Assembly: GCF_003319175.1 (NCBI RefSeq)
Contig: NZ_QOHK01000004.1
Coordinates: 1-64,000, forward strand
Source of the DNA: Blastococcus sp. TF02-8
GTDB taxonomy: Bacteria > Actinomycetota > Actinomycetes > Mycobacteriales > Geodermatophilaceae
Direction of reading: 5' to 3'
Length of the DNA stretch: 64,000 nucleotides
The notes beneath the pieces were generated by a model. The model was given only the letters and a program-made list of their open reading frames with translations, ran no database searches and was not told the origin of the DNA. Of this stretch, positions 8,795 to 17,081 are shown piece after piece. A program made the position numbers and the translations under genes. Position 1 is the stretch's first letter, and every line of letters starts with the position of its first letter.

Positions 8795-9240
8795 TCCCCA
8801 GCATCCAGGAACGTCTCATCCCGGACATGACCTGCTTCGGCTGCGGGCCGGCGAACGAGCGCGGTCTCCGGATCCGGAGCTATCCGGGTGAGGACGGCGT
8901 CACGGCGAGCTTCACCCCGTGGCCGGAGCACGACAACGGGCTCGGGTACCTCAACGGCGGCATCATCTCGACGCTGCTGGACTGCCACAGCGCAGCGGCG
9001 GTCATGCACGAGGCGGAGCAGCGCGGGCTGCTCGCCCCCGGCGGCGGGCTGGCATACGTGACCGCGGGGCTCGACGTCCGCTTCCTGCGGCCCGCTCCGC
9101 TGACCGAGCCGGTGGAGCTCCTCGCGCGGGTGGTCGAGGCGAGCGACGACCAGATGACCGCCGAGGTGGAGCTGCGGTGGGACGGCAAGCCGCGGGCGGC
9201 CGCGACCGCGCTCTGGAAGCGCTGGCGCCCGCGCACCTGA
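8791..9240 (+). CDS. PaaI-type hotdog thioesterase
   Basis: A 149-residue hotdog-fold protein of the acyl-CoA thioesterase PaaI superfamily. It contains CFGCGPANERGLRI near the N-terminus, then LGYLNGGIISTLLDCHSAAAV, where the NGG and following Asp region form the usual catalytic site. The strand VTAGLDVRFLRPAPL is typical of the family. The acyl-CoA substrate is not predictable. The GTG start overlaps the stop of the helicase-associated gene (GTGA), indicating coupling, although no functional link is apparent. Confidence 0.82.
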   Translation: MIPSIQERLIPDMTCFGCGPANERGLRIRSYPGEDGVTASFTPWPEHDNGLGYLNGGIISTLLDCHSAAAVMHEAEQRGLLAPGGGLAYVTAGLDVRFLRPAPLTEPVELLARVVEASDDQMTAEVELRWDGKPRAAATALWKRWRPRT

Positions 9241-9333
9241 CCGTCACGGGGAAGGGGTCGTCGTCCTCCGGCGTTACCGTGGTCAGTCCGGCGCACGCTG
9301 TCGCGCCGCCTCCCCGAACGAAGGATCTCCGCG

Positions 9334-11019
9334 TTGAACGACGGTCCGCTCATCGTCCAGTCGGACAAGACCCTGCTGCTCGAGGTCGACCACCCGCTGG
9401 CCCGTGAGTGCCGGGCGGCGATCGCGCCGTTCGCCGAGCTGGAGCGCTCCCCGGAGCACGTGCACACCTACCGGGTCACGCCGCTCGCGCTGTGGAACGC
9501 CCGCGCCGCCGGTCACGACGCCGAGCAGGTCGTCGACGCGCTGGTCCGCTACTCGCGCTACCCGGTGCCGCACGCGCTGCTGGTCGACGTCGCCGACACG
9601 ATGGACCGCTTCGGCCGGCTCACCCTCGCCAACAACCCGGTCCATGGGCTGGTGCTCACCAGCACCGACCGCGCGGTGCTGGAGGAGGTCGTGCGGTCGA
9701 AGAAGGTCGCCCCGATGCTGGGCGCCCGCATCGACGCCGACACCGTCGTCGTCCACCCCTCCGAGCGCGGCCGGCTCAAGCAGGCGCTGCTCAAGGTCGG
9801 CTGGCCCGCGGAGGACCTCGCCGGCTACGTCGACGGGCAGGCCCACCCGATCTTCCTGGACCAGGCCGGCTGGCAGCTGCGCGACTACCAGCAGGAGGCC
9901 GTCGAGGGCTTCTGGGCGGGCGGCTCGGGCGTCGTCGTCCTCCCCTGTGGCGCGGGCAAGACGCTGGTCGGCGCCGCGGCCATGGCCGAGGCCAAGGCGA
10001 CGACGCTGATCCTGGTGACCAACACCGTCTCCGGCCGGCAGTGGAAGCGCGAGCTGATCGCGCGCACCACGCTGACCGAGGACGAGATCGGCGAGTACTC
10101 CGGCGAGCGCAAGGAGATCCGGCCGGTCACCATCGCGACCTACCAGGTGATCACCACCCGCCGGAAGGGCGAGTACCGGCACCTGGACCTGTTCGACGCC
10201 CAGGACTGGGGCCTGATCGTGTACGACGAGGTGCACCTGCTGCCCGCGCCGATCTTCCGGCTCACCGCCGACCTGCAGTCCCGCCGCCGGCTGGGCCTCA
10301 CCGCCACGCTGGTGCGCGAGGACGGCCGCGAGGACGACGTCTTCTCCCTCATCGGGCCCAAGCGCTACGACGCCCCGTGGAAGGACATCGAGGCGCAGGG
10401 CTACATCGCGCCGGCCGAGTGCATCGAGGTGCGGGTCGCGCTCGACGACGAGGAGCGGATGACCTACGCGGTCGCCGAGCCCGAGGAGCGGTACCGCATC
10501 GCGGCGACGGCGCACTCGAAGCTGCCGGTGATCCGCCGCGTGCTGGAGCGCCACCCCGAGGAGCAGAAGCTGGTCATCGGCGCCTACCTCGACCAGCTCG
10601 AGGAGCTCGGGACGGCGCTCGACGCGCCCGTGATCCAGGGGTCGACGACCAACCGCGAGCGGGAGAAGCTCTTCGACGCCTTCCGCGCCGGCGAGATCAA
10701 GACGCTGGTCGTCTCCAAGGTCGCGAACTTCTCCATCGACCTGCCCGAGGCGGCCGTCGCCGTGCAGGTGTCGGGGACGTTCGGCTCCCGGCAGGAGGAG
10801 GCGCAGCGGCTCGGCCGGGTGCTCCGCCCCAAGGCCGACGGCCGGCAGGCGCACTTCTACACGGTGGTCAGCCGCGACACCCTGGACAGCGAGTACGCAG
10901 CCCACCGGCAGCGCTTCCTGGCCGAGCAGGGCTACGCGTACACGATCGTCGACGCCGACGACCTGGCCGGTCCGGGCGAGGTCAACGGCCCCGACTGGGT
11001 GGACGAGCCCGCCGACTGA
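9334..11019 (+). CDS. DNA repair helicase XPB
   Basis: A superfamily II DNA helicase of 561 residues, the bacterial XPB/ERCC3 type (Rv0861c-like). An N-terminal damage-recognition/helicase-associated region (~1-170) precedes the motor. Walker A is CGAGKT at 205-210, the DEVH box is at 298-301, motif III is LTATL near 318, and motif VI QRLGRVLRP lies near 495. XPB unwinds DNA with 3'-5' polarity and is linked to nucleotide excision repair. Translation starts at TTG 9334, chosen because it is preceded by AAGGA and opens the conserved N-terminus. The preceding helicase-associated gene is a likely partner. A decayed copy of its 3' end lies at 12892-12945. Confidence 0.93.
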   Translation: MNDGPLIVQSDKTLLLEVDHPLARECRAAIAPFAELERSPEHVHTYRVTPLALWNARAAGHDAEQVVDALVRYSRYPVPHALLVDVADTMDRFGRLTLANNPVHGLVLTSTDRAVLEEVVRSKKVAPMLGARIDADTVVVHPSERGRLKQALLKVGWPAEDLAGYVDGQAHPIFLDQAGWQLRDYQQEAVEGFWAGGSGVVVLPCGAGKTLVGAAAMAEAKATTLILVTNTVSGRQWKRELIARTTLTEDEIGEYSGERKEIRPVTIATYQVITTRRKGEYRHLDLFDAQDWGLIVYDEVHLLPAPIFRLTADLQSRRRLGLTATLVREDGREDDVFSLIGPKRYDAPWKDIEAQGYIAPAECIEVRVALDDEERMTYAVAEPEERYRIAATAHSKLPVIRRVLERHPEEQKLVIGAYLDQLEELGTALDAPVIQGSTTNREREKLFDAFRAGEIKTLVVSKVANFSIDLPEAAVAVQVSGTFGSRQEEAQRLGRVLRPKADGRQAHFYTVVSRDTLDSEYAAHRQRFLAEQGYAYTIVDADDLAGPGEVNGPDWVDEPAD

Positions 11020-11307
11020 TCCGCGTTCGGCTGTCAGCGACGGTCGACGCTGCCGCCGTAGCGTCCTGCCGTGGCGCCGTTCCAAGGGTCGGCGTCCTCC
11101 CGCTCGGCGCGGCGGTGCTGGTCCACGAGAAACCGGTGATGCCGGTGACGTACGGCGCGCCCGTGGTCCCACATCGAGCGAGGCGGCCCCTGACGGCGTC
11201 GGCGATCCTCGCGTCGAGCGTGGGCGGCTCGGTCGGGCGAGCTGATGCTCGGACCTGGGCGTGCGGCGTGGAGCGCGTGCGGCGGGGACTCGGCTGAACA
11301 TGCGGCG
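11020..11307. other. intergenic stretch after xpb
   Basis: This is 288 bp between the xpb stop and the chosen start of paralog A. I find no convincing gene, hairpin or promoter in it. Codon-position GC bias is weaker than in the flanking genes. A GTG at 11071 preceded by a start-like context opens a frame that closes after 22 codons, so an older start of the duplicated family may have decayed here (speculative). Confidence 0.4.
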
Positions 11308-12834
11308 GTGGTCGCCGAAGTGGCAGGCGTGATCTCGCTCGTCGCCATGCTCGTCGCGGTGGGCGTGGGCGTGTTCCTGGTGACCGTCCTCCTGCTCCGG
11401 CAGGCCTCCCCGCACACCGCCGTGGTCGTCCGGGGTCGCCTCCTCCGGGCCGACGGGCGGGGGTCCCGGGGGCGTGTGCGACTCACCGCGGCGGACGTGA
11501 CCTGGCGCGAGCGCGGGCACGAACCAGTGGGCTTGCGGGGGCCGGTGCGACTCGGTCCCACCGGCCACGCCTCCTGGGGTCGGCAGGCCACCGTCCGCCT
11601 GCAGCTCTGGACGGCCGAGGGACGACAGATGGCCCTGGACCTGCCCGCCCCGGAGGCAGCGGCCACCGTGCGGCTGCTGTCGGGGCAGGATCCGGTCGGT
11701 CTGGAGCCATGGCGCGCCACCCGCGCTCGGGGAACGGCGTGGGCAGCCGCCTTCCTCACGCTGGCGGTCGGTTTCGCCGGGCTGATGTTCCTCGTCGGCA
11801 CCGACGGCTACACCGCGGACGCCACCGTGCTGAGCAGCGACGACGGCTGGACCTGCGAGGTCGCCTGGACCGACCCGACGGGGACAGCGATCGAGGGTCG
11901 GTCGGACTGCTTCGGCGAGCGGGCCGGGAGCAGGCTGGAGGTCCTGGTGCCCTGGGGCGAGATCGAGGACCCCGTGTCCACCCGGCCCGCGCTGGCCCTC
12001 AGCGGGGGCGTCGTCGCTGCCCCGCTGCTGGCCGTCGGTGCCCTGCTGGCATGGCGGGTCGCCCGGCACCGGCGCAGGGACGCGACGTTCCTCCGGCTCG
12101 TCGGCGCCGAGCCGCCGCGCGCCGGGGAATCGAGCGAGGCCGCTCTCGCGGAGCCGCGCACCGCATCGGCAGTCGCCCGCAGGCGGCGGTGGTCGCGGGT
12201 GGGACTCATCGGCGTCGCCGCCTCGCTGCTTCTCTCGGTCGGCATGTGGCTCGTTCAGGACCACGCTGACCGGCAGCTGCGTGCGGAGGGCGCGACGACG
12301 GTCGGGACCGTGGTCGAACTGCATCCGGAGGGCCGACGGCGGCGGGGCGGCCTCGACGTGCGCTTCACCGTCGACGGCACGCAGCACAGGGGGCACGTCC
12401 CGGGTGACAGCAACGACTACGACCTCGGGCAACACGTCGAGGTGTTCTTCGATCCGGCGGACCCCGATCGGTTCACCATCGACGACGTCACCTTCGAGCC
12501 GAGGGGAACAGCCCTGCTCCTGACCGTCGGTGGCCTGGGATCCCTCTCCGGGATCGCCTACGGGCTCCCGGTCCTGCTCTCGCATCGGCGTGCGAGGTCG
12601 ATGCTCGCCCGTGGGGTGTGGTCGCCGGTGATGGTCCGGGCGCGCTACGAGAAGAGCCGGTATCTGTTCACCGCACCGGACGGCACCACCTGGCGTTCGT
12701 CCCGCCGGGCCGGCTGGCCCACCCGCGAGGACGGAACCGAGCCGGTCCAGGACGCGTGGTGGGTCCGCGACGGCGAGCACGCCGTGTTCTCCCCTGACAA
12801 GGGAGCACCCCTGGTACGTGCCCGCCTGAGCTGA
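11308..12834 (+). CDS. DUF3592-like multi-pass membrane protein, paralog A
   Basis: A protein of about 508 residues with an N-terminal membrane helix, a beta-rich domain containing DVTWRERG, and two further helices around a Cys-containing extracytoplasmic loop (WTCEVAW, DCFGERAG). A second half has two more helices around a DUF3592-like module (TVGTVVELHPEG, GLDVRFTVDG, VEVFFDPADPDRF). It is clearly paralogous to the next gene: both share the TWRER block, the paired Cys loop and the repeated layout. The function is unknown; DUF3592 proteins are uncharacterised membrane proteins. The start is uncertain among GTG 11308, GTG 11329 and ATG 11347. Confidence 0.7.
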   Translation: MVAEVAGVISLVAMLVAVGVGVFLVTVLLLRQASPHTAVVVRGRLLRADGRGSRGRVRLTAADVTWRERGHEPVGLRGPVRLGPTGHASWGRQATVRLQLWTAEGRQMALDLPAPEAAATVRLLSGQDPVGLEPWRATRARGTAWAAAFLTLAVGFAGLMFLVGTDGYTADATVLSSDDGWTCEVAWTDPTGTAIEGRSDCFGERAGSRLEVLVPWGEIEDPVSTRPALALSGGVVAAPLLAVGALLAWRVARHRRRDATFLRLVGAEPPRAGESSEAALAEPRTASAVARRRRWSRVGLIGVAASLLLSVGMWLVQDHADRQLRAEGATTVGTVVELHPEGRRRRGGLDVRFTVDGTQHRGHVPGDSNDYDLGQHVEVFFDPADPDRFTIDDVTFEPRGTALLLTVGGLGSLSGIAYGLPVLLSHRRARSMLARGVWSPVMVRARYEKSRYLFTAPDGTTWRSSRRAGWPTREDGTEPVQDAWWVRDGEHAVFSPDKGAPLVRARLS

Positions 12835-12891
12835 CCGACGGCCGCTGCGCCGCTGTCGAGCTGGCCGCCGACGGTGCGGCGCCGGGGAACG

Positions 12892-12945
12892 GGCCGGTCC
12901 AGGTGCGGTCAACGGTCCGGACTGCGTGGACGAGCCGCCGACCGA
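12892..12945 (+). pseudogene. decayed duplicate of the 3' end of the XPB helicase gene
   Basis: These 54 bases align with the last 55 bases of the xpb gene (10965-11019) with 47 identities and a single one-base gap. Shared blocks include ggccggtcc, ggtcaacgg and gtggacgagcc. The copy has lost a C, and the xpb stop codon TGA corresponds to CGA. Like the original, it lies immediately upstream of a DUF3592-like membrane protein gene. The simplest reading is a tandem duplication of the unit [xpb 3' end + membrane protein gene] followed by decay of the non-functional xpb fragment. Confidence 0.75.
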
Positions 12946-13011
12946 GCGTCGCGGCGCACGGTGCTCCCGGTCGAGCTTGATCGGGCTACACCTGGTGCCG
13001 ATAACGGCGCC

Positions 13012-14820
13012 GTGGATCTGCTGTCCCCGCTGCTCACCGTCCTGGCGGCCGCCGTGCTCGGCCTCGTGATCGGCGGGGTACGCATGGTCCGGGCGAGGCG
13101 ACGTCGGGGCAGGCTCCACGACGGCGCGGCGGTGGCCTGCCGCGCACGGCTGGCGGTCGGCTCCGCGCCGCTCCGGTCCGGGCGGCTGCACTTCTCCGGC
13201 GCGCGGGCGACGTGGCGCGAGCGGCGCGACCGCACCGAGATCGACCTGACGGGTGCCCGGTTCGTCTCGGTGCTCACCGACCCACGGGGCGGCTTCGGGG
13301 ACGACGTCGAGCTGCGCCTCTCGCACCCCGGGCGGACGCCCCTCCGGGTGGCGCTGCAGCAGGACGACGCGGCCACGCTCGTCACCCTGCTGGCAGCGGC
13401 GGACGGCCCCCCGGCACCTGAGGCCCCCGAGACCCCCGTGGCCCCCGTGGGACACCGGTGGCAGCGGAGCAGGTGGGCGATGGCGACCACCGCCCTCGCT
13501 GCGGCGTGGGTGCTCGCCTGGACCTACCTCGTGCTCGGCGGGGAGACGGTCACCGCGACCGTGACCGGTGCGGACCCCGAGTACGACTCCTGCGACGTCA
13601 GCTGGACCCGCGAGGGTGAGACGCACGAATCCGAGGTCGACTGCGACGGCGAACCGGCCGGGGCTGCCCTCGCGGTCTGGGCCATGGCGCCGCCGTTCAC
13701 CGACGCCGCCGTGGACCCCGAGATGACCGTGATCATGGTGCCGCTGCTGGGTGGGCTGTTCGCCGCGCCGGGCGCCTGGCGCCTGGTCCGGGACCGTCGC
13801 CGGCGGCTGCGGCCCGACGAGGCACCTGGGCCGGTGGTCCACCTCCCGGTCGACCGGGAGCTGCCGGCGCTGTCCGAGGACGAGCTGGTGCCTGCCCGGG
13901 AGGAGCAGCCGAGCTCCCTCGTCGCCCGTCTCACGCCCTACGCGCTGCGCCAGGTGCCGGAGAACGGGTGGGAGGAGCCCCGCCGACCCCTGGGGGCAGG
14001 CAGCCCGGTGGCCGCCCACCACGTCGGCCTCCGCCTGCTCGGGCCCGTCGTCGCGCTCCTCCTGGTGCTCGCGATCACCACTCCCTGGCCGTACCGGTGG
14101 TACGTGCTGGCCAGCGGCACGACGGGGACCGCCACCGGCACGGTCACCGACGACGCCCCCGTCGAGGGTCCGGGCCCGTTGCCCGACGACGTGCTCGTGC
14201 GCTACCTGACGCCAGGCGGATCGGTCCACCTGGCGGACGTGGCGACGGGCCGGCTGCCCGAGCCGGGCGAGACGGTGACGGTCCAGTACGCCGTGGACGA
14301 CCCCGGGTGGGCTCGCCTGGTGGGTCGCGACGACCGGCTGGGCTGGGGTGCGGTGGCCGGCGTCGCCGGCGTGCTGCTGGCGGCGGCCTGGGCCGGCCTG
14401 CGCTGCCGGCAGATGGTGACCAGGGTCCGCGCCGTGCGCCGCATCCACTCGCAGCCCCCCCGCCCCGCCGTCGGCCTGCTGACCGCCGATGCGCAGGGCG
14501 ACCCGATCGCGCTCGTCTGCGACCCGGTGGTCAGCCCTGCCCGCTTCGTCGCCGTGCCGCTGATGACGCCGCTCCCGCAGGGCACGGCGGCGGCCCTCGC
14601 AGGCGAGCCGGAGGTGGCGCTCACCGCCCATGGACGGCTCGCCGACGGGGAGCTCGTGGTCCTCGAGGTGGCGGGACGGGGAGCGCTGCTGCCCGTCGGA
14701 CCGGCCTCCGTTCCCGACGCGTCGTCCCTGCTGCTCCTCCTGGACAGCGCCGGCAGCTTCGCCCGGTTCGCGGCGGGCCCCGACGGCGACGACGGCGAGG
14801 CGGGCGAGCCGGTCCGCTGA
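13012..14820 (+). CDS. DUF3592-like multi-pass membrane protein, paralog B
   Basis: A 602-residue membrane protein paralogous to the preceding gene. It has an N-terminal helix (LLTVLAAAVLGLVIGGV), a cytoplasmic beta domain with the shared ATWRERR block, and two helices flanking a loop with two cysteines (DSCDVSW, VDCDGEPAG). A further pair of helices surrounds a second loop (VLVRYLTPGGS, VTVQYAVDDPGW). A long cytoplasmic C-terminal domain of ~150 residues is absent from paralog A. The GTG at 13012 is chosen because it opens directly onto the first helix. The role is unknown. It arose together with paralog A by tandem duplication and has diverged strongly. Confidence 0.72.
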   Translation: MDLLSPLLTVLAAAVLGLVIGGVRMVRARRRRGRLHDGAAVACRARLAVGSAPLRSGRLHFSGARATWRERRDRTEIDLTGARFVSVLTDPRGGFGDDVELRLSHPGRTPLRVALQQDDAATLVTLLAAADGPPAPEAPETPVAPVGHRWQRSRWAMATTALAAAWVLAWTYLVLGGETVTATVTGADPEYDSCDVSWTREGETHESEVDCDGEPAGAALAVWAMAPPFTDAAVDPEMTVIMVPLLGGLFAAPGAWRLVRDRRRRLRPDEAPGPVVHLPVDRELPALSEDELVPAREEQPSSLVARLTPYALRQVPENGWEEPRRPLGAGSPVAAHHVGLRLLGPVVALLLVLAITTPWPYRWYVLASGTTGTATGTVTDDAPVEGPGPLPDDVLVRYLTPGGSVHLADVATGRLPEPGETVTVQYAVDDPGWARLVGRDDRLGWGAVAGVAGVLLAAAWAGLRCRQMVTRVRAVRRIHSQPPRPAVGLLTADAQGDPIALVCDPVVSPARFVAVPLMTPLPQGTAAALAGEPEVALTAHGRLADGELVVLEVAGRGALLPVGPASVPDASSLLLLLDSAGSFARFAAGPDGDDGEAGEPVR

Positions 14821-15027
14821 GGGGACGGCGGGCGCGCGGGGCCGATGGGATGCGCGTGACCGGCGGGGTGACGTGGCGGTCCCTCACGTCATGAGGATCC
14901 CCACAAGCCGCACCCCTTGACTCCGTGAAAGACCAGGTCAGCGACCCGTCAGCCATCCCTATACGTCGTCGCCGTCGGGGCACGCGGCAGGAGACCGGTT
15001 GGGCGTGTTGTCCCTCGGCCAGAGAAG

Positions 15028-16818
15028 ATGGACCCCGTCATGGGGAGTGCATTGCGAGCGGAAGCCTTGAGCCCGCAGACCACCAGTCGTCCGCTCCGCG
15101 CGTGGCAGCAGGCCGCGCTGAGCCAGTACGAGGAGCAGTCCCCCAAGGACTTCCTGGTCACCGCTACGCCCGGCGCCGGCAAGACGACCTTCGCGCTGAC
15201 GCTGGCCGCCCGGCTGCTCTCCCGCCGCGAGGTCGCCCGCGTCATCGTCGTCGCCCCGACCGACCACCTGCGCCTGCAGTGGGCCGAGGCCGCCGACGCG
15301 ATGGGCATCGTGCTCGACCCCAACCTGACCAACGCCGTCGGGCCGGTCCGTGCCGGCACCCAGGGCTACGTGACCACCTACGCGCAGGTCGCCGGCAAGC
15401 CGATGCTGCACGCCGCCCGCGCCACCGCGGTGAAGTCGCTGGTCATCCTCGACGAGGTCCACCACGCCGGTGACGGCCTCTCCTGGGGCGAGGCGGTCGA
15501 GGAGGCCTACGGCATGGCCGCCCGCCGGCTCTGCCTGACCGGGACGCCGTTCCGCACCAAGCCCGACGAGCGCATCCCCTTCGTCCGCTACGAGGAGGAC
15601 ACCTTCGAGGGCGAGGCCGGTGGCCTGGTCAGCCGCGCCGACTACACCTACGGCTACAAGGAGGCGCTGGCCGACAACGTCGTCCGTCCCGTCGTCTTCG
15701 CCGCCTACACCGGCACCTCGCGCTGGCGGAACTCCGCCGGCGAGGTCGTCGCCGCGTCGCTGAGCGAGGCCGGCACCAAGTCGGTCGAGATGCAGGCCTG
15801 GCGGACGGCGCTGGACCCCAAGGGCCAGTGGGTCGCGCACGTCATCGCCGCGATGGATGACCGGATCACGCACCTGCGCGAGCACGGCGGCATGCCCGAC
15901 GCCGCCGGGCTGATCCTCGCCAGCGACCAGGACGACGCCCGCGCCTACGCCAAGATCGTCCGCCGGGTCACCGGCAAGGCCCCGGAGCTGATCCTCTCCG
16001 ACGACCCGAAGGCCTCGAAGAAGATCGAGCGGTTCGCCACCGGGTCCGCACGGATCGCCGTCTGCGTGCGCATGATCTCCGAGGGCGTCGACGTCCCGCG
16101 CGCCGCCGTCCTGGCCTGGATGACCTCCTACCGGACGCCGCTGTTCTTCGCCCAGGCCGTCGGCCGCGTGGTGCGCTCCCGGGCATCGCACGAGTCGGCG
16201 ACGGTGTTCCTCCCCGCCGTCCGGCCGCTGCTGTCGCTGGCCGCCTCCATGGAGGAGCAGCGCAACCACGTCATGCCGCCGCCGAAGAGCCAGCCCGACG
16301 AGGAGCTGGAGGCGCTCGACCTGCCGCCGCGGGAGCCGCGCGAGGGCGAGATGAAGCAGTGGGAGGCCCTGGAGGCCGACGCCCGCTTCGCGCACGTGCT
16401 GCACAGCGGGACGGCGCACACCGGCGAGGGCTCGGCGGCGACGGTCGTCGTCGGCGAGGAGGACGAGGAGTTCCTGGGCATCCCGGGTCTGCTGACTCCT
16501 GCGCAGACGGCGGAGCTGCTGGCCAAGCGGGACGACGAGCTGCGCCTGCGGGTCGCCCAGAGCCACCGGGCCGACGACGGCGACTTCATGATCGTCGAGG
16601 ACCACCCGGACGAGGACGACGCCGGCCGCTCGTGGCGCGACGCCGCGGAGCTGCGCCGGGAGATCAACCGGCTGGTGAACCGGGTCGCGGCCCGGACGTC
16701 GACGCCGCAGGCCGTGGTGCACACGCAGCTGCGCCAGTCCGTGCCCGGGCCGCCGTCGGCGTCCGCGTCGGTGGACGTCCTCCGTGCCCGCCGGGAGCGT
16801 CTCCGCACGATGCTCTGA
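15028..16818 (+). CDS. DEAD/DEAH-box superfamily II helicase
   Basis: A 596-residue helicase-like ATPase. Walker A is PGAGKT at residues 48-53, the DEVHH box begins at 142, and LTGTPFRTKP follows near 170. The C-terminal motor lobe contains CVRMISEGVDVPRAAVLAW and FAQAVGRVVRSR (motifs V and VI). The last ~180 residues are helical with an acidic stretch. This is the stand-alone actinobacterial form; its substrate and pathway are unknown. There are no restriction or methylase partners nearby, so it is not obviously a defence gene. ATG 15028 is chosen; ATG 15040 is an alternative. Confidence 0.82.
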   Translation: MDPVMGSALRAEALSPQTTSRPLRAWQQAALSQYEEQSPKDFLVTATPGAGKTTFALTLAARLLSRREVARVIVVAPTDHLRLQWAEAADAMGIVLDPNLTNAVGPVRAGTQGYVTTYAQVAGKPMLHAARATAVKSLVILDEVHHAGDGLSWGEAVEEAYGMAARRLCLTGTPFRTKPDERIPFVRYEEDTFEGEAGGLVSRADYTYGYKEALADNVVRPVVFAAYTGTSRWRNSAGEVVAASLSEAGTKSVEMQAWRTALDPKGQWVAHVIAAMDDRITHLREHGGMPDAAGLILASDQDDARAYAKIVRRVTGKAPELILSDDPKASKKIERFATGSARIAVCVRMISEGVDVPRAAVLAWMTSYRTPLFFAQAVGRVVRSRASHESATVFLPAVRPLLSLAASMEEQRNHVMPPPKSQPDEELEALDLPPREPREGEMKQWEALEADARFAHVLHSGTAHTGEGSAATVVVGEEDEEFLGIPGLLTPAQTAELLAKRDDELRLRVAQSHRADDGDFMIVEDHPDEDDAGRSWRDAAELRREINRLVNRVAARTSTPQAVVHTQLRQSVPGPPSASASVDVLRARRERLRTML

Positions 16819-16825
16819 GCGGCGA

Positions 16826-17077
16826 CTACCGCTTCCCCGATCGCCGTCCGGCCGCGACCCGGATGATCCGCCTCGCGCGCCGGCGCTCCCACAGATCGTC
16901 GCCCCCGAACAGGGTGGCGATGACCGTCCAGAAGGCGCCCGGTTCGAGCTTCTCGCGAACCCATTCCTCCGCGACGCGGGCGGTGCACGGGTCGGGATGC
17001 CGCTCACCCCGCCGAGCCAGGCGCAGCACCCTGCGCTGCTCCTTCCACGTCAGGTCGTACCAGCCGTAGATGCTCAT
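16826..17077 (-). CDS. small basic hypothetical protein
   Basis: An 83-residue Arg-rich protein starting MSIYGWYDLTWKEQRRV. It is probably helical, with no membrane segment and no domain I recognise. The ATG at 17077 is the first Met of a frame whose upstream extension overlaps the LuxR gene. It starts 4 bp downstream of the LuxR gene's stop on the same strand, so it may be co-transcribed with that regulator. It is convergent with the helicase gene, 7 bp away. Confidence 0.6.
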   Translation of the reverse strand: MSIYGWYDLTWKEQRRVLRLARRGERHPDPCTARVAEEWVREKLEPGAFWTVIATLFGGDDLWERRRARRIIRVAAGRRSGKR

Positions 17078-17081
17078 CGGG

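Noticed and set aside
9283-14631. A 1782-residue minus-strand open frame
   Set aside because: It lies antisense to xpb and the two membrane proteins, is low-complexity Arg/Gly/His/Asp-rich, and mirrors their codon third-position GC. It is a shadow of GC-rich coding DNA.
15028-16818. A defence-system helicase
   Set aside because: The superfamily II motor is clear, but no nuclease, methylase or other defence partner lies on either side; flanks are a small unknown gene and core regulators.
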